A DNA stretch of 64,000 nucleotides from Sphingomonas spermidinifaciens (GTDB taxonomy: Bacteria; Pseudomonadota; Alphaproteobacteria; Sphingomonadales; Sphingomonadaceae): the NCBI RefSeq assembly GCF_002351485.1, contig NZ_NWMW01000003.1, forward strand, positions 297,430-361,429. The letters run 5' to 3'. The position numbers and the translations under genes are program-made. Below, piece by piece: positions 33,078 through 42,668 of the stretch. Position 1 is the first letter of the stretch. Every line of letters starts with the position of its first letter. Below the pieces are notes generated by a model. It was given only the letters and a program-made list of their open reading frames with translations. It was not told the origin of the DNA and searched no databases.

Positions 33078-35189
33078 CTACTGGCCGGGGGGCTTATCAC
33101 CCGGCGGATTGGGTCTGGCGGGCACGACCGACGGCACCGTACTGGCGCCCGCCTTCGAGGGAGAGATGCGGATGATCGTCATGCGATCGCGCACGCCGCC
33201 GGCCTCGACTTCGATCGTGTTGGCGCCCATCGCCAGCGCGACGCCGGGCCAGCGGGCGATATGATCCTCGACCGCGACCGTGCCGACGGATCGGCCGTTC
33301 ACCTTCAGCATCGCCGTCGCCGCATTGGTGAAGGCGCGCAGATCGGTCGCTGCCTCGGCCCGGCGATCAAGCCTGCGATCGGTGAGGTGCACCATCGGCG
33401 CGGCCGACCAGTTGGCCCGATACCAGTGATAGGCGTCCTTGCGGATCGCGCGATCATAGGTGACGAGCCCCTTGTCGTTGATCCCCGGCCGATCGCCCTC
33501 GCCCCGCCCGTCCGAAGCAAGATCGAACGCCACCCAGATGAAGCTGCCGCCGAGATAGCGCCGCGCCGCCAGCTGGCGCCAGTTCGCGACATGATAAGCC
33601 GTTTGCGCCTGCTCGGGATGCCAGCCGCTCTCGGGCCGGTTCTCGGCCGGCGGGGGCAGTTGCTGGTGGCGGATGCTGCCGCCCGCGCCATATTCGCCGA
33701 CGAGAAAAGGGCGTTCGGGGTTTGCCGCTCGATAACCGTCGGCCCAACTGCCGATGTCGCCCGCCTGGCCCGGATACCAGCCGAAATAACGGTTGAAGGC
33801 GGCGACATCGCTGATCCGCGCCTTATCGTCGTCGTCCGCCTGGCAGCAATGCGCATAGACGGTCGGGCGGCTCGCATCCTCTGCCCGGGCGACTGCCTGG
33901 ACCGCGCGGAGGATGCGCGTGACCTCCGGCGTGGTGGCATAGACCTCGTTGCCCAGCCCCCACAGGGCGATCGAGGGATGGTTGCGCGTCTGGCGGATCA
34001 GCTCGCGCAGCTGCGTCGTCACATTGTCGAGGAAGGGCTCGCCCGGATCGACGATCCCGTTGAGCCCGATCTCGGTCCAGACGATCAGGCCGCGGCGGTC
34101 GGCCTCCTCATAGGCGGCGGGCGGATGCTGGAAGTGGACGAAGCGCAGCGCCGTCGCGCCCATTTCCTCCATCGTCGCGATATCGTCGACGATCTCGGCA
34201 TCGGTGACGGCAAGCCCGCGACCCGGCCGCCCCGGATGGAAGAGGTTGACCCCGCGTAGCGGATAGGGCCGGCCGTTCAGCAGGAAGCCGCGCTCGGGGT
34301 CGAAGGCCGTGCTGCGCAACCCTAGCGGCACGCGTACCTCGTCCGCGCCGGCCACGCGCGCCGCGATGGTGTAGAGATAGGGGTCGGCGCGCCCGTTCCA
34401 GCGTCGGGGGCGAGAGATCCTGAGGTCGAGGGTGACCGGCACGGTCGCGCCCGGCGGGATGCGCACCGTTCGGCTGCTTGCGGCGACCGCCGCGCCACCG
34501 GCCTCGAGGACCGCTGCGCCGACCGGCACGCGGCGCGCGCGGTCGCCGTCGTTGCGCACGCGCACCGTCACGCCGACCGTCGCCGCCGCGTCGCCGAGCG
34601 AAAGCGTGCGCACCGAAACCCCCGGCCCGCCATGATCGGCAAGGTCGACATGCAGCTCGGGCACCTCGACCAGCCAGACATGGCGATAGAGGCCGCCGAA
34701 GACCGTGAAGTCGCCGCCCAGCGGCGCGACGTGCGGCAGCCGGCTATTGTCGGAGCGGACGGCGATCAGGTTCCGCCCGGGGCGCAGCACCCCCGTCACG
34801 TCGAAGCGGAAAGCGGCGTGGCCGCCCTCGTGCCGGCCGACATGCCGACCGTTGACCCACAGGTCGGTCGCAAGCGCCGCGCCGTCGAACTGGAGCCACA
34901 GCCGCCGCCCCTCGGGCACCGCGGCGAGGTCGAGCACCCGGCGATACCAGCCCGGCCCCCGATAATAGCCGCCGCCATCGTCGCCGTCGGCGCCGTTGAA
35001 GCTGTGCGGCAGCGTGACCTGCGCCCAATCGCTATGGTCGGTCGCCGGCGCCGCCGCGCCCGGCACCTCGCCCCGCTGGAAGCGCCAGCCGGCGTCGAGC
35101 GAGGTCGTGCTGCGTTTGTCCGCCGCTCTGGCGGCGGAGGTCGTCAGAATGAGCAGCGCGACCAGCCACAGCGCCCATGAAAACCGCAT
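33078..35189 (-). CDS. Secreted glycoside hydrolase family 2 protein (beta-galactosidase-like)
   Basis: This 703-residue enzyme has a signal peptide (residues 1-22, cut after ARA-AD), a jelly-roll sugar-binding domain (DAGWRFQRGEVPG...WVNGRHVGRHEGGHAAF), an Ig-like domain and a TIM barrel. The general acid/base is Glu in WGLGNEVY (about residue 415) and the nucleophile is Glu in FLVGEYGAGG (about 497). The barrel shows RFVHFQHPPAAYEEADRRGL, typical of family 2. A C-terminal Ig-like part with a Pro-rich end follows. Specificity may be beta-galactoside, beta-mannoside or glucuronide. It diverges from a GH9 gene, suggesting plant polysaccharide use. GAGGGGAGGGG precedes ATG 35189. Confidence 0.88.
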   Translation of the reverse strand: MRFSWALWLVALLILTTSAARAADKRSTTSLDAGWRFQRGEVPGAAAPATDHSDWAQVTLPHSFNGADGDDGGGYYRGPGWYRRVLDLAAVPEGRRLWLQFDGAALATDLWVNGRHVGRHEGGHAAFRFDVTGVLRPGRNLIAVRSDNSRLPHVAPLGGDFTVFGGLYRHVWLVEVPELHVDLADHGGPGVSVRTLSLGDAAATVGVTVRVRNDGDRARRVPVGAAVLEAGGAAVAASSRTVRIPPGATVPVTLDLRISRPRRWNGRADPYLYTIAARVAGADEVRVPLGLRSTAFDPERGFLLNGRPYPLRGVNLFHPGRPGRGLAVTDAEIVDDIATMEEMGATALRFVHFQHPPAAYEEADRRGLIVWTEIGLNGIVDPGEPFLDNVTTQLRELIRQTRNHPSIALWGLGNEVYATTPEVTRILRAVQAVARAEDASRPTVYAHCCQADDDDKARISDVAAFNRYFGWYPGQAGDIGSWADGYRAANPERPFLVGEYGAGGSIRHQQLPPPAENRPESGWHPEQAQTAYHVANWRQLAARRYLGGSFIWVAFDLASDGRGEGDRPGINDKGLVTYDRAIRKDAYHWYRANWSAAPMVHLTDRRLDRRAEAATDLRAFTNAATAMLKVNGRSVGTVAVEDHIARWPGVALAMGANTIEVEAGGVRDRMTIIRISPSKAGASTVPSVVPARPNPPGDKPPGQ

Positions 35190-35564
35190 GCCCCTCCCCT
35201 CGGCCGTTGCCCGGCGACGCGGCTTGTCGCGCGGCCGCACCAACGGGGCAAGCGGGACTTACTGGTCGATCCGCTCGAAAGCCGGCGCCTCGACCGGGCC
35301 GATCGCCGCGCCGTCCGCTTCATCATCTGCTTGATCCGGCCGGTAACATTTCCGGGTCGCGGCCGGACGGCTTGCTTGTCAGTCGCCGCGATCGGGACCG
35401 ATAACACCGACAAACAAGCGCGGCCGATGCCGCCGCCGGAAGCCGGAAGACCGGCCCGGACGGCGAACCGCTCCATGCGGACGAACAGGCGAAGCGCAAA
35501 GAGAAAGCCGGCGATGCGACCCCCAACGGCGCCTCGACCGGTCGGTGCGGGTGGAGAGGAGTGC
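35190..35564. promoter_or_regulatory. Intergenic region between the divergent GH2 and GH9 genes
   Basis: This 375-base gap should hold promoters for both hydrolases. I see no convincing gene in it on either strand. CCGGTAACATTTCCGG (around 35338) has outer CCGG arms and GACCGATAACACCGAC (around 35397) repeats its GRTAAC core; either might be an operator. Neither is strong enough to call as a known site. Confidence 0.35.
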
Positions 35565-37565
35565 ATGAACATGAAACTTAACCGGTTCGCGGGGCGACGT
35601 CTGGCGTGGGTATTGGTCGCGGGGGTCAGCGCGTCGGCGCTGGCATGGACCGTCGGCAGCCCGACGAGCGACACGCCTTCACCATCGGCATCTTCGACCG
35701 CCCCGGTCAGCAGCGCGCCGACCCCGATTGCGCGATCGTCGGCAATGACGCTCGGGCCGGGGATCGTGATCGACCAGTTCGGCTACCTCCCCTCGCACCA
35801 GAAGGTCGCGGTGATCCGCGATCCGCAGACGGGATACGACGCGGGCGATTCGCTGACGCCCGGCGGCACCTATCAAGTGGTGAACGCCGCCAATAACGCG
35901 GTGGTCTTCACCGGATCGCCGGTGGCCTGGAACAACGGTGCCGAGGACAGCACGTCAGGCGACAAGGTCTGGCATTTCGACTTCAGCGGCCTCACCGCGG
36001 CGGGCACCTATTTCGTGCGCGATCGCGACCGCGGGGTGGTGTCGCCGCGCTTCAAAATCGGCACCAACCTCTATACCCCGGTGCTGAAGGCAGCGGTGCG
36101 CACCTTCTTCTATCAGCGCGCGGGACAGGTGAAGACGGCGGCGAATGCCGGCACCGGCTGGGCCGACGGCGCATCGCATGTCGGGCCGGGCCAAGACCGC
36201 AACGCCCGCCTCTACAGCGCCAAGACCAATGCCGCGACCGAGCGCGACGTGTCGGGCGGCTGGTACGATGCCGGGGACATGAACAAGTATACCAGCTGGA
36301 CCGCCGGCTATGTCGTCGATCTGCTCCACTCGTATCTGGGCAATAAGCCGGTCTGGACCGACGACTACAACATCCCCGAATCGGGGAACGGCGTGCCCGA
36401 CATCGTGGATGAAGCCAAATGGGGCCTCGACTGGCTGGGCCGGATGCAGCAGTCGAACGGATCGGTGCTGTCGATCGTCGGCGTCAGCCACGCCAGCCCG
36501 CCCTCGTCGGCGACCGGCCCCAGCTATTACGGGCCGGCCAGCACCTCGGCCACGCTCAACGCCGCCGCGGCCTATGCAATCGGTTCGAAGGTGCTGGGCG
36601 GCTTCCCGGCGCATTCGAATTATGCCGCGACGATGCGCACGCGGGCCGAGAATGCGTGGAACTGGGCGGTCGCCAACCCGAACGTCACCTTCCGCAACAA
36701 CGATCCCGCCAACGGTTCGGAGGGGCTGGGCGCTGGCCAGCAGGAAACCGATGACTATGGCCGCTTCACCGCAAAGCTGATCGCTGCCATCTATCTCTAC
36801 GATGCGACGGGCAAGACCGTGTACCGAGATTTCGTCGATGCGAACTACAATCAGGCGAACCTGATCCGCTGGTACAATTATGTCTCGCCCTATGATGCGA
36901 ACATGCAGCTGGCGCTACTCTATTATTCGAGCCTGTCCGGCGCAACGGCATCGACCGCGACGGCGATCCGCAACGCTTACAACAGCGGGATGGAATCCCA
37001 ATATCTGTGGGGCAAGATCACCGGCAAGGCCGATCCGTACATGGCCTATATTCCCGACTATATCTGGGGCAGCAACGCCATCAAGGGCGTGGAGGCCAAT
37101 CTCTATCTCGACCTGCGGCGCTTCGGCGTCGGCAATCGCAGCGAGGCCGACGTGATGGCGGCGGCGGGCGGCTATGCCCATTACCTCCACGGCGTGAACC
37201 CGTTCGGCAAGGTGTACCTGACCAACATGTACAGCCTGGGCGCGACCAATTCGACCAACCAGATCTTCCACGCCTGGTTCACCGACGGCTCGGCCAAGTG
37301 GGACGATGCCAAGAACTCGACCTACGGGCCGCCGCCTGGCATCCTGGTGGGCGGGCCAAACTACAACCAGTGGGACTGGGACTCGCGCTGTCCGGGGATC
37401 AGCGCGGCGTGCGGGACCGAGCGCCCGCGGCCGCCCTATGGCCAGCCGCCGCAGAAATCGTACAAGGACTTCAACGACGGCTGGCCACTCCAGTCGTGGC
37501 CGATCTCCGAAAACTCCAACGGCTATCAGGCGTCGTACATCCGGATGCTGTCGCGCCTGAAATGA
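35565..37565 (+). CDS. Glycoside hydrolase family 9 endoglucanase with N-terminal Ig-like (CelD_N) domain
   Basis: This 666-residue protein has an N-terminal hydrophobic signal/anchor (residues 12-30), a Ser/Pro/Thr-rich linker (about 32-60), a CelD_N immunoglobulin-like domain (about 65-160) starting IVIDQFGYLP, and an (alpha/alpha)6 catalytic domain. Catalytic features are GGWYDAGDMNKYTSW (Asp pair near 234), HGVNPFG (His near 542) and the general acid Glu in ISENSNGYQ (near 648). GH9 enzymes cut beta-1,4-glucans such as cellulose or lichenan. ATG 35565 has GGAGAGGAG just upstream; earlier in-frame codons are low-complexity and precede the signal. Confidence 0.93.
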   Translation: MNMKLNRFAGRRLAWVLVAGVSASALAWTVGSPTSDTPSPSASSTAPVSSAPTPIARSSAMTLGPGIVIDQFGYLPSHQKVAVIRDPQTGYDAGDSLTPGGTYQVVNAANNAVVFTGSPVAWNNGAEDSTSGDKVWHFDFSGLTAAGTYFVRDRDRGVVSPRFKIGTNLYTPVLKAAVRTFFYQRAGQVKTAANAGTGWADGASHVGPGQDRNARLYSAKTNAATERDVSGGWYDAGDMNKYTSWTAGYVVDLLHSYLGNKPVWTDDYNIPESGNGVPDIVDEAKWGLDWLGRMQQSNGSVLSIVGVSHASPPSSATGPSYYGPASTSATLNAAAAYAIGSKVLGGFPAHSNYAATMRTRAENAWNWAVANPNVTFRNNDPANGSEGLGAGQQETDDYGRFTAKLIAAIYLYDATGKTVYRDFVDANYNQANLIRWYNYVSPYDANMQLALLYYSSLSGATASTATAIRNAYNSGMESQYLWGKITGKADPYMAYIPDYIWGSNAIKGVEANLYLDLRRFGVGNRSEADVMAAAGGYAHYLHGVNPFGKVYLTNMYSLGATNSTNQIFHAWFTDGSAKWDDAKNSTYGPPPGILVGGPNYNQWDWDSRCPGISAACGTERPRPPYGQPPQKSYKDFNDGWPLQSWPISENSNGYQASYIRMLSRLK

Positions 37566-37574
37566 CGAGAGCGT

Positions 37575-37615
37575 GCGATGCCGGTTCGGGGGCTCTCCCC
37601 TTGGCCCGGCATCGC
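37575..37615. terminator. Stem-loop after the GH9 gene
   Basis: GCGATGCCGG and CCGGCATCGC form a perfect 10-bp stem around a 21-base loop, nine bases after the GH9 stop codon. There is no T-run, so it may be a weak terminator or an mRNA 3'-end stabiliser. Confidence 0.5.
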
Positions 37616-37896
37616 CGCCACTCCGCCGCCCGCGCAGGGCAGCCCGCTTGACGCCGACTTTCCTCGACCGGCTCGTCTCGGGACCTAAGATCGCGCCGGT
37701 CACATCGGCGCCGATGTTAGCGCGAAACCCTCGCCCTGCGCGGTGTAGGGCGTCAGTGGTGTGCTCAGGCAGCCTTCTGCGGCTCGGCGCCATGCGCCTG
37801 AACTTCATTCCACATTCCGATTTGTTCGTTAGCGGGTGGCTTTCCGTTGCCAACATGCGCCAGATGATGATGAAAGCGGTCGGAGCGGGGTGATAT
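37616..37896. other. Intergenic stretch before the MscS gene
   Basis: Apart from the stem-loop just before it, I see no gene here. The open frame covering part of it (37573-37893) is Arg/Pro-rich, has no ribosome site and shows no domain. A locally less GC-rich patch at about 37795-37870 probably carries the mscS promoter; no clear -35/-10 pair could be assigned. Confidence 0.4.
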
Positions 37897-39165
37897 GTGC
37901 AGTTGACCGAGTTCTGGCAGGCGGCATCCGCGCGATGGGCGGCGATCCCGTCGCACGATCTGATCGCCGCCGCGGCGATCCTCGGCTTCTCGGTGCTGCT
38001 GGGCGCCGTTACCGCCAGCCTTGCCTGTCGCTATCTCTACTCGGCGTCGGGGCCGCGATGGGCGGCCGGGGTGATGCCGCGAATGTCGGCCCTGGTGCGC
38101 TCGGCCACTGCAACACTTGCTCTCGTCGCCTTCGCCGGTGTGCGGGGGCTGGAGCCGGGCGCCGACCTGTTGCTGGCGGCAGGGCTGGCGCTGGCCGTTG
38201 CCAGCCTTGCCTACCAACTCACGCGCGTCGTCGGACAGCGGGGCGGAGCGGCGTTCGCGGCGGCGGCGACGGCGTTCGTGATCGTGCTGGCCGGACGGCT
38301 GGGTGGACTTGAGCCGCTCGTCGACGGTCTCGAAGGGGCTGCGGTAACTATCGGAAAGCGCCGCCTGTCGCTCCTGGACCTGTTCACTGCGGCGGGACTG
38401 TCGCTTCTCCTGTTCTTTGCCGTGAGGGTGCTGCTTCGCCTGGCAGCCCGCTGGATCGACCATGTCAGCATCCTCGATGGTGCGCAGCGCGTGCTGTTCC
38501 AGAAACTGGCGCAAATCGCGATCGTCGCGGTGGCAATCTTTCTGGGCATCGACCTGCTCGGCATCGACCTGACCGCGCTGGCCGTCTTTTCCGGCGCCTT
38601 TGGTCTGGCGATCGGCTTCGGGCTTCAGAAGACGTTCGGCAACCTGATCTCCGGGCTGATCCTGCTTCTGGACCGGTCGATCAAGCCCGGCGACGTGATC
38701 GCGGTGGGGGACACGTTCGGCTGGGTGAACAAGATCGGCGTGCGCGCCGTCTCGGTGCTTACCCGCGACGGCAAAGAACACCTGATCCCGAACGAAAAGC
38801 TGATGACCGAGGAGGTCGAGAACTGGTCCTATTCGAGCCGCGACGTCCGCGTGCATGTCGGCTTCCACGTGGCCTATGACTGCGATCTACGGCTTGCGCA
38901 GCGGCTGGCGGTGGAGGCGGCGGACGTTTCCCCGCGCGTGCTGCGCAGTCCCGCGCCCGTTTGTTGGATCAAGGAGTTCGGCGATCGAGGCGTCGAGTTC
39001 GATCTGCGCATCTGGATCGACAGCCCCGAGGCCGGGGTCGGCAACGTGACCAGCGAGGTGCTGTTCCGCATCTGGGACCTGTTCAAGGCGAACGGGGTCA
39101 CGCTGCCTGTTCCGCAACGCGATGTCCGCATCGTCCCAGCGCCATTCGCTTCCGACCAAAACTGA
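37897..39165 (+). CDS. MscS-family mechanosensitive ion channel
   Basis: This 422-residue protein has about six N-terminal membrane helices, more than the three of E. coli MscS. It then has the pore-lining and beta domain: AVFSGAFGLAIGFGLQKTFGNLISGLILLLDRSIKPGDVI, followed by GWVNKIGVRAVSVLTRDGKEHLIPN and the cytoplasmic alpha/beta domain (to about residue 410). These channels open under membrane tension to release solutes. The start is GTG 37897, with only a weak ribosome site; a TTG two codons later is possible. Confidence 0.9.
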   Translation: MQLTEFWQAASARWAAIPSHDLIAAAAILGFSVLLGAVTASLACRYLYSASGPRWAAGVMPRMSALVRSATATLALVAFAGVRGLEPGADLLLAAGLALAVASLAYQLTRVVGQRGGAAFAAAATAFVIVLAGRLGGLEPLVDGLEGAAVTIGKRRLSLLDLFTAAGLSLLLFFAVRVLLRLAARWIDHVSILDGAQRVLFQKLAQIAIVAVAIFLGIDLLGIDLTALAVFSGAFGLAIGFGLQKTFGNLISGLILLLDRSIKPGDVIAVGDTFGWVNKIGVRAVSVLTRDGKEHLIPNEKLMTEEVENWSYSSRDVRVHVGFHVAYDCDLRLAQRLAVEAADVSPRVLRSPAPVCWIKEFGDRGVEFDLRIWIDSPEAGVGNVTSEVLFRIWDLFKANGVTLPVPQRDVRIVPAPFASDQN

Positions 39166-39228
39166 CGCGGCGAAGCCCGGCGGTCTTCAGCGGGACGGGC
39201 GGTCGGTGCGATGATCGTCGACACGCAG

Positions 39229-40548
39229 TCAGAACGGGAAGAACACTCTGATCGCCAGGATCGCCACGACGAAGGTAAGAAGATTGAGCGGCAGGCCGAC
39301 CTTCACGAAATCGACGTAGCTGTAGCCCCCCATCTGATAGACAATGACGTTGGTTTGGTAACCGAACGGGGTGGCGAAGGCGGCACTGCCGGCCATCATC
39401 ACCGCCACGAGGAACGGCCGCGGACTGACGCCAAGGCTTTCGCCCAATGCGACGGCGATCGGGGTCACCAGCACCGCCACGGTCGCATTCGATAACAGTT
39501 CGGTCAGCACCATCGTCAGGGCATAGAGGACGATCAGCGCCGTCAGCGGTCCGACGTGGCGCATCGACCCCACCAGGGCGTCGGTGGCATCGGCGGCGAG
39601 GCCGCTTTCCTCCATGGCGATGCCGATCACGACCATGCCCGCGATCAGAATGAGGATCTGGGGGCGCAAGCCGCCATAGGCCTCGTCGGGACTGATGACG
39701 CGCAGCAGGATGAGCAACACGGCACCCGCAAAGGCCGACGCCGCGATCGGCACGATGCCGCCCGCTGCCAGCGCGATCGCGCCGACGAACACGGCCGAAG
39801 CGATCATGGCCTTGACCGGCTGAAAGGGGCGCGGTTCGGCAAACAGGCTGGCGTTGCCGATCTGCGCACCGGGAACGTCGATTTCAGACGGTGCGGCATC
39901 CGGCGCGGGGCGCGTCATCGATTTGCCCATCAGCTTGCCGCTGAACAGGAACAGGTACAGCGCGCCCGCCAACGCCATCGGCAGGCCGACGGGCGTGATC
40001 TCGAACATGCCGAAGCGCGGCTGCCCGGCGACCCGTGCCATGTCGTCGACGAGGAGGTTGGTGGACGTGCCGATCAGCGTGCAGCAACCCGTAAGCACCG
40101 TCAGATAGGACAACGGCATCAGATAACGCTTCGGCGGCAGGCCGAGCGTCTTGGCGACATCGCGAACGACGGGCGCGCCCAGAACGACGATCGGGGTGCT
40201 GTTCAGGAAGCTCGAAAGCAGCCCGATCGCCCCGAGCATCAGCCAGATGCCGGTCGCGCCGAGCCGCCGGCACATCGCGACTGCCAATTCGATCGCTCGA
40301 TCGAGCAACCCGGACAGTTCGAGCGCGTAGGCGATCACGAACAGCGACGCGAGTGCGATGATTGCGGGGCTCGCGAAGGCGCCCTGCACCTCCACCGGCC
40401 GAACCACGCCCGTCATCAACAGCACCGCCGCACCGGTCAGCGCGACGACGTCCGCACGAACCTTGTCCCAGATCAGTGCCCCAACCACGGCGACGAGCAC
40501 CACTAGCGTCAAAACTTGTTCGATTGTCACCGCGACAGGATGGCGCAT
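39229..40548 (-). CDS. SLC13/DASS-family permease
   Basis: This 439-residue, highly hydrophobic carrier shows the ArsB/DASS-type inverted repeats with SFLNSTPIVVLGAPVVRDVAK, LTGCCTLIGTSTNLLVDDMA in the first half and TELLSNATVAVLVTPIAVALGESLG, SAAFATPFGYQTNVIVY in the second. The SNT-like motifs (ST-N, SNAT) are the sodium/substrate loops of the family. Substrate may be sulfate, phosphate or a dicarboxylate. No TrkA-C domain is present. ATG 40548 is used; a GTG six codons inside would also work. It diverges from a membrane-anchored unknown. Confidence 0.85.
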   Translation of the reverse strand: MRHPVAVTIEQVLTLVVLVAVVGALIWDKVRADVVALTGAAVLLMTGVVRPVEVQGAFASPAIIALASLFVIAYALELSGLLDRAIELAVAMCRRLGATGIWLMLGAIGLLSSFLNSTPIVVLGAPVVRDVAKTLGLPPKRYLMPLSYLTVLTGCCTLIGTSTNLLVDDMARVAGQPRFGMFEITPVGLPMALAGALYLFLFSGKLMGKSMTRPAPDAAPSEIDVPGAQIGNASLFAEPRPFQPVKAMIASAVFVGAIALAAGGIVPIAASAFAGAVLLILLRVISPDEAYGGLRPQILILIAGMVVIGIAMEESGLAADATDALVGSMRHVGPLTALIVLYALTMVLTELLSNATVAVLVTPIAVALGESLGVSPRPFLVAVMMAGSAAFATPFGYQTNVIVYQMGGYSYVDFVKVGLPLNLLTFVVAILAIRVFFPF

Positions 40549-40644
40549 TCCGGCTGCATGGCCAAGCGGCGCACCGGTCAGGCCGCGGAAATCCCTTTCC
40601 TCCAACCTTTGGAACAGGCGTGGAGATTTGCTATCGCTAAGGTC

Positions 40645-41547
40645 ATGCAGGAGCCGAGCGTACGAAAGAGCCGTCTGACGCTTGCCGCCCTCTTGGCCGC
40701 TGTCGCGGTGATTGGCGGAAGCGGTTTTCTGATCGGGCGAGCCAGTGTCGATCCCGAGCCGCCAGCGCCAAAATCCGTGCCGACAGTCATCGCGCCGGCG
40801 CTTCCGACGCCCACGGCAGACGACGACCCTCGCGACGACGTGCTGGGTCGCCGCGACCTGATCGCGCTTGCGGGACTGGCGGCCGACGCGGTGGCGGCGG
40901 GAACGCGCGTTCCCGCCGATGTGGGAGAGGCCGTGGGCCGGCGCTTTCGCCTTGATCTGCCGTTCGGATGCGACGGCCCAACTTCGGCCGAGAGCAACGC
41001 GCCGATGGGATGGCGATACGATGCGGAGCAAAAAACCTTGCGGGTCAGCGTCCGACCGGTCGTCTGGCAGCCCGGCGATTGGTCAACGCGCCCGGCAACG
41101 ACGGAGGCTGACGAGCGCGATGATGCGGAAGCGGTCGAAGGTTACTGGGTACCTCGACCCTGGACGAGCAGCGAGACGTGCCCGCCGCGGCGGCAGGCAA
41201 CCATTACCGGTGCGGAGGCAGTAACGCTCCCTGGCCAGACCCTGGCGCTCGCGCAGTTCTTTGATGCTTCAGATTCGCGTCAGGCGAGACGCGGCGACAA
41301 GCCGTTTGAGAGCGTCACGCGCGTCGCCCCGGAGGATGTCCAAGCGGAGCGTGGCTTTCACCTGCGAATCAGCGGGCGTGTCGCGGAGACGCCGGATGGC
41401 TCGCCGATCGCCTGTCGACAGCCCGCCGGATCGGAGCAGCGCCCGATATGCGTCATCGCGGTGAAGATCGACGAAGTGGCCATCATCAATCCTGTGCGCG
41501 AGGAGACGCTGGCGACCTGGACCACTGCTCAGCCCGAAGCGCGCTGA
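40645..41547 (+). CDS. Membrane-anchored periplasmic protein of unknown function
   Basis: This 300-residue protein has one N-terminal membrane helix (about residues 13-33), a Pro-rich spacer (PEPPAPKSVPTVIAPALPTP) and a predicted periplasmic domain. The domain has DLPFGCDGP, a MGWRYDAEQKTLRVSVRPVVW strand pair, a later CPPRRQATI and a C-terminal part with ACRQPAG and PICVIAVKIDEV. Four cysteines in the domain could form disulfides. No family is recognised. AAGG lies just before ATG 40645. It is divergent from the SLC13 permease with a 96-base gap. Confidence 0.7.
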   Translation: MQEPSVRKSRLTLAALLAAVAVIGGSGFLIGRASVDPEPPAPKSVPTVIAPALPTPTADDDPRDDVLGRRDLIALAGLAADAVAAGTRVPADVGEAVGRRFRLDLPFGCDGPTSAESNAPMGWRYDAEQKTLRVSVRPVVWQPGDWSTRPATTEADERDDAEAVEGYWVPRPWTSSETCPPRRQATITGAEAVTLPGQTLALAQFFDASDSRQARRGDKPFESVTRVAPEDVQAERGFHLRISGRVAETPDGSPIACRQPAGSEQRPICVIAVKIDEVAIINPVREETLATWTTAQPEAR

Positions 41548-41586
41548 AGACAGCATCGATCCCCACTTGGATTAGGAAGTTCGAGG

Positions 41587-41611
41587 GGAACCTTCGTATC
41601 GACCATCGGTA
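41587..41611 (+). promoter_or_regulatory. Possible EcfG (general stress sigma factor) promoter of the DUF1328 gene
   Basis: GGAAC at 41587-41591 followed after 17 bases by GTA. The consensus would be GTT, so one base differs. It lies 36 bases before DUF1328, a family often stress-induced in this group. Confidence 0.35.
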
Positions 41612-41646
41612 TCCCTAGTCAGCTAACTGATTGAATGGGGATTTTT

Positions 41647-41820
41647 ATGCTGAAAGGCGCCGCGCTTTTCGCAATTATCGCATTGGTTCTGGCCGTATTG
41701 GGCTTCGGCGGGATCGCCGGTTTTGCGTGGGACATCGCCCAGATCCTGTTCTGGATTGCGGTTGCGATTGCTGTCCTGCTGGGTGTGCTGGGACTGACGA
41801 TCTACAAGAAGGTAACCTGA
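41647..41820 (+). CDS. DUF1328 small membrane protein
   Basis: This 57-residue protein has two membrane helices joined by a FGGIAGFAWDIAQ turn, the pattern of the DUF1328 (YtjA) family. Function is unknown; family members are often induced by envelope or general stress. ATG 41647 with GGGGA five bases upstream gives the normal family start (MLKGAALF). An ATG 12 bases earlier has no ribosome site. Confidence 0.85.
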   Translation: MLKGAALFAIIALVLAVLGFGGIAGFAWDIAQILFWIAVAIAVLLGVLGLTIYKKVT

Positions 41821-41921
41821 CGCAAAGTCGCCGACGACATCGACTGCGAACACCGCGACGCAAGGTTAGGCACGACCCGTCTTGGGCTCGGCGCAAGCCT
41901 GACCGGATGACCGAAGGCGGG

Positions 41922-42668
41922 TCAGGATTGCCGAGCGGTTGCGATGCTCGACAGGTCCGTCGCCGGATCGATCGGCAGTCCGGCTTCCTTTCGCTCGGAG
42001 TAGCGGTCGACAAGCTGGGCGGTGTGCGGACGCAGGAGCACTGTAAAGCGCACCAGCTCCTCCATCACGTCGACGATCCGGTCGTAATAGCTCGACGGCG
42101 TCATGCGACCGAAATGGTCGAACTCGTTGAACGCCTTCGCGACCGATGACTGGTTGGGAATCGTGAACATCCGCATCCAGCGACCCAGGACGCGCAGCGT
42201 ATTGACGCTGTTGAACGACTGCAAACCGGCCGACACCTGCATGACAGCGAGCGTGCGTCCCTGCGTCGGACGCATCCCGCCCATCGACAGCGGCAAGTGA
42301 TCGATTTGCAGCTTCATGATGCCGGTAATCTGCCCGTGACGTTCAGGGCTGCACCACACCTGCCCCTCCGACCACATCGAGTGTTCGCGCAGCTCATGCA
42401 CGGCCGGATGATCGTCGCCGGGATACTGGTCCGGCAGCGGCAGGGTGGACGGGTCGAAAATGCGCGTCTCGCAGCCGAAGAAGCGCAGCAACCGCGCCGC
42501 CTCTTCGATACACAGCCGCGAATAGGATCGTTCCCGAAGCGACCCGTAGAGGAGCAGGATACGCGGGGGCGGATCGCCGGCCCCCAGGCCCAGGGCGGGA
42601 CGTTCAAACACATAGCGCCGGTCAAGCGCGGGCAGATGATCGGGGTCGGCAATGTCGCGAAGAGGCAT
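41922..42668 (-). CDS. arsH: Arsenical resistance flavoprotein ArsH
   Basis: ArsH is an NADPH-dependent FMN reductase that oxidises trivalent organoarsenicals. The 248-residue flavodoxin-like protein has the FMN phosphate motif [12 protein letters not shown] near residue 41, [23 protein letters not shown] and a C-terminal ERKEAG region, all typical of ArsH. Its ATG overlaps the arsB stop (TGATG). It is the last gene of the ars operon. Confidence 0.94.
   Translation of the reverse strand: MPLRDIADPDHLPALDRRYVFERPALGLGAGDPPPRILLLYGSLRERSYSRLCIEEAARLLRFFGCETRIFDPSTLPLPDQYPGDDHPAVHELREHSMWSEGQVWCSPERHGQITGIMKLQIDHLPLSMGGMRPTQGRTLAVMQVSAGLQSFNSVNTLRVLGRWMRMFTIPNQSSVAKAFNEFDHFGRMTPSSYYDRIVDVMEELVRFTVLLRPHTAQLVDRYSERKEAGLPIDPATDLSSIATARQS

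Noticed and set aside
35331..35564. N-terminal extension of the GH9 gene
   Set aside because: The extension would precede the signal/anchor with a basic low-complexity stretch and has no ribosome site; ATG 35565 has one.
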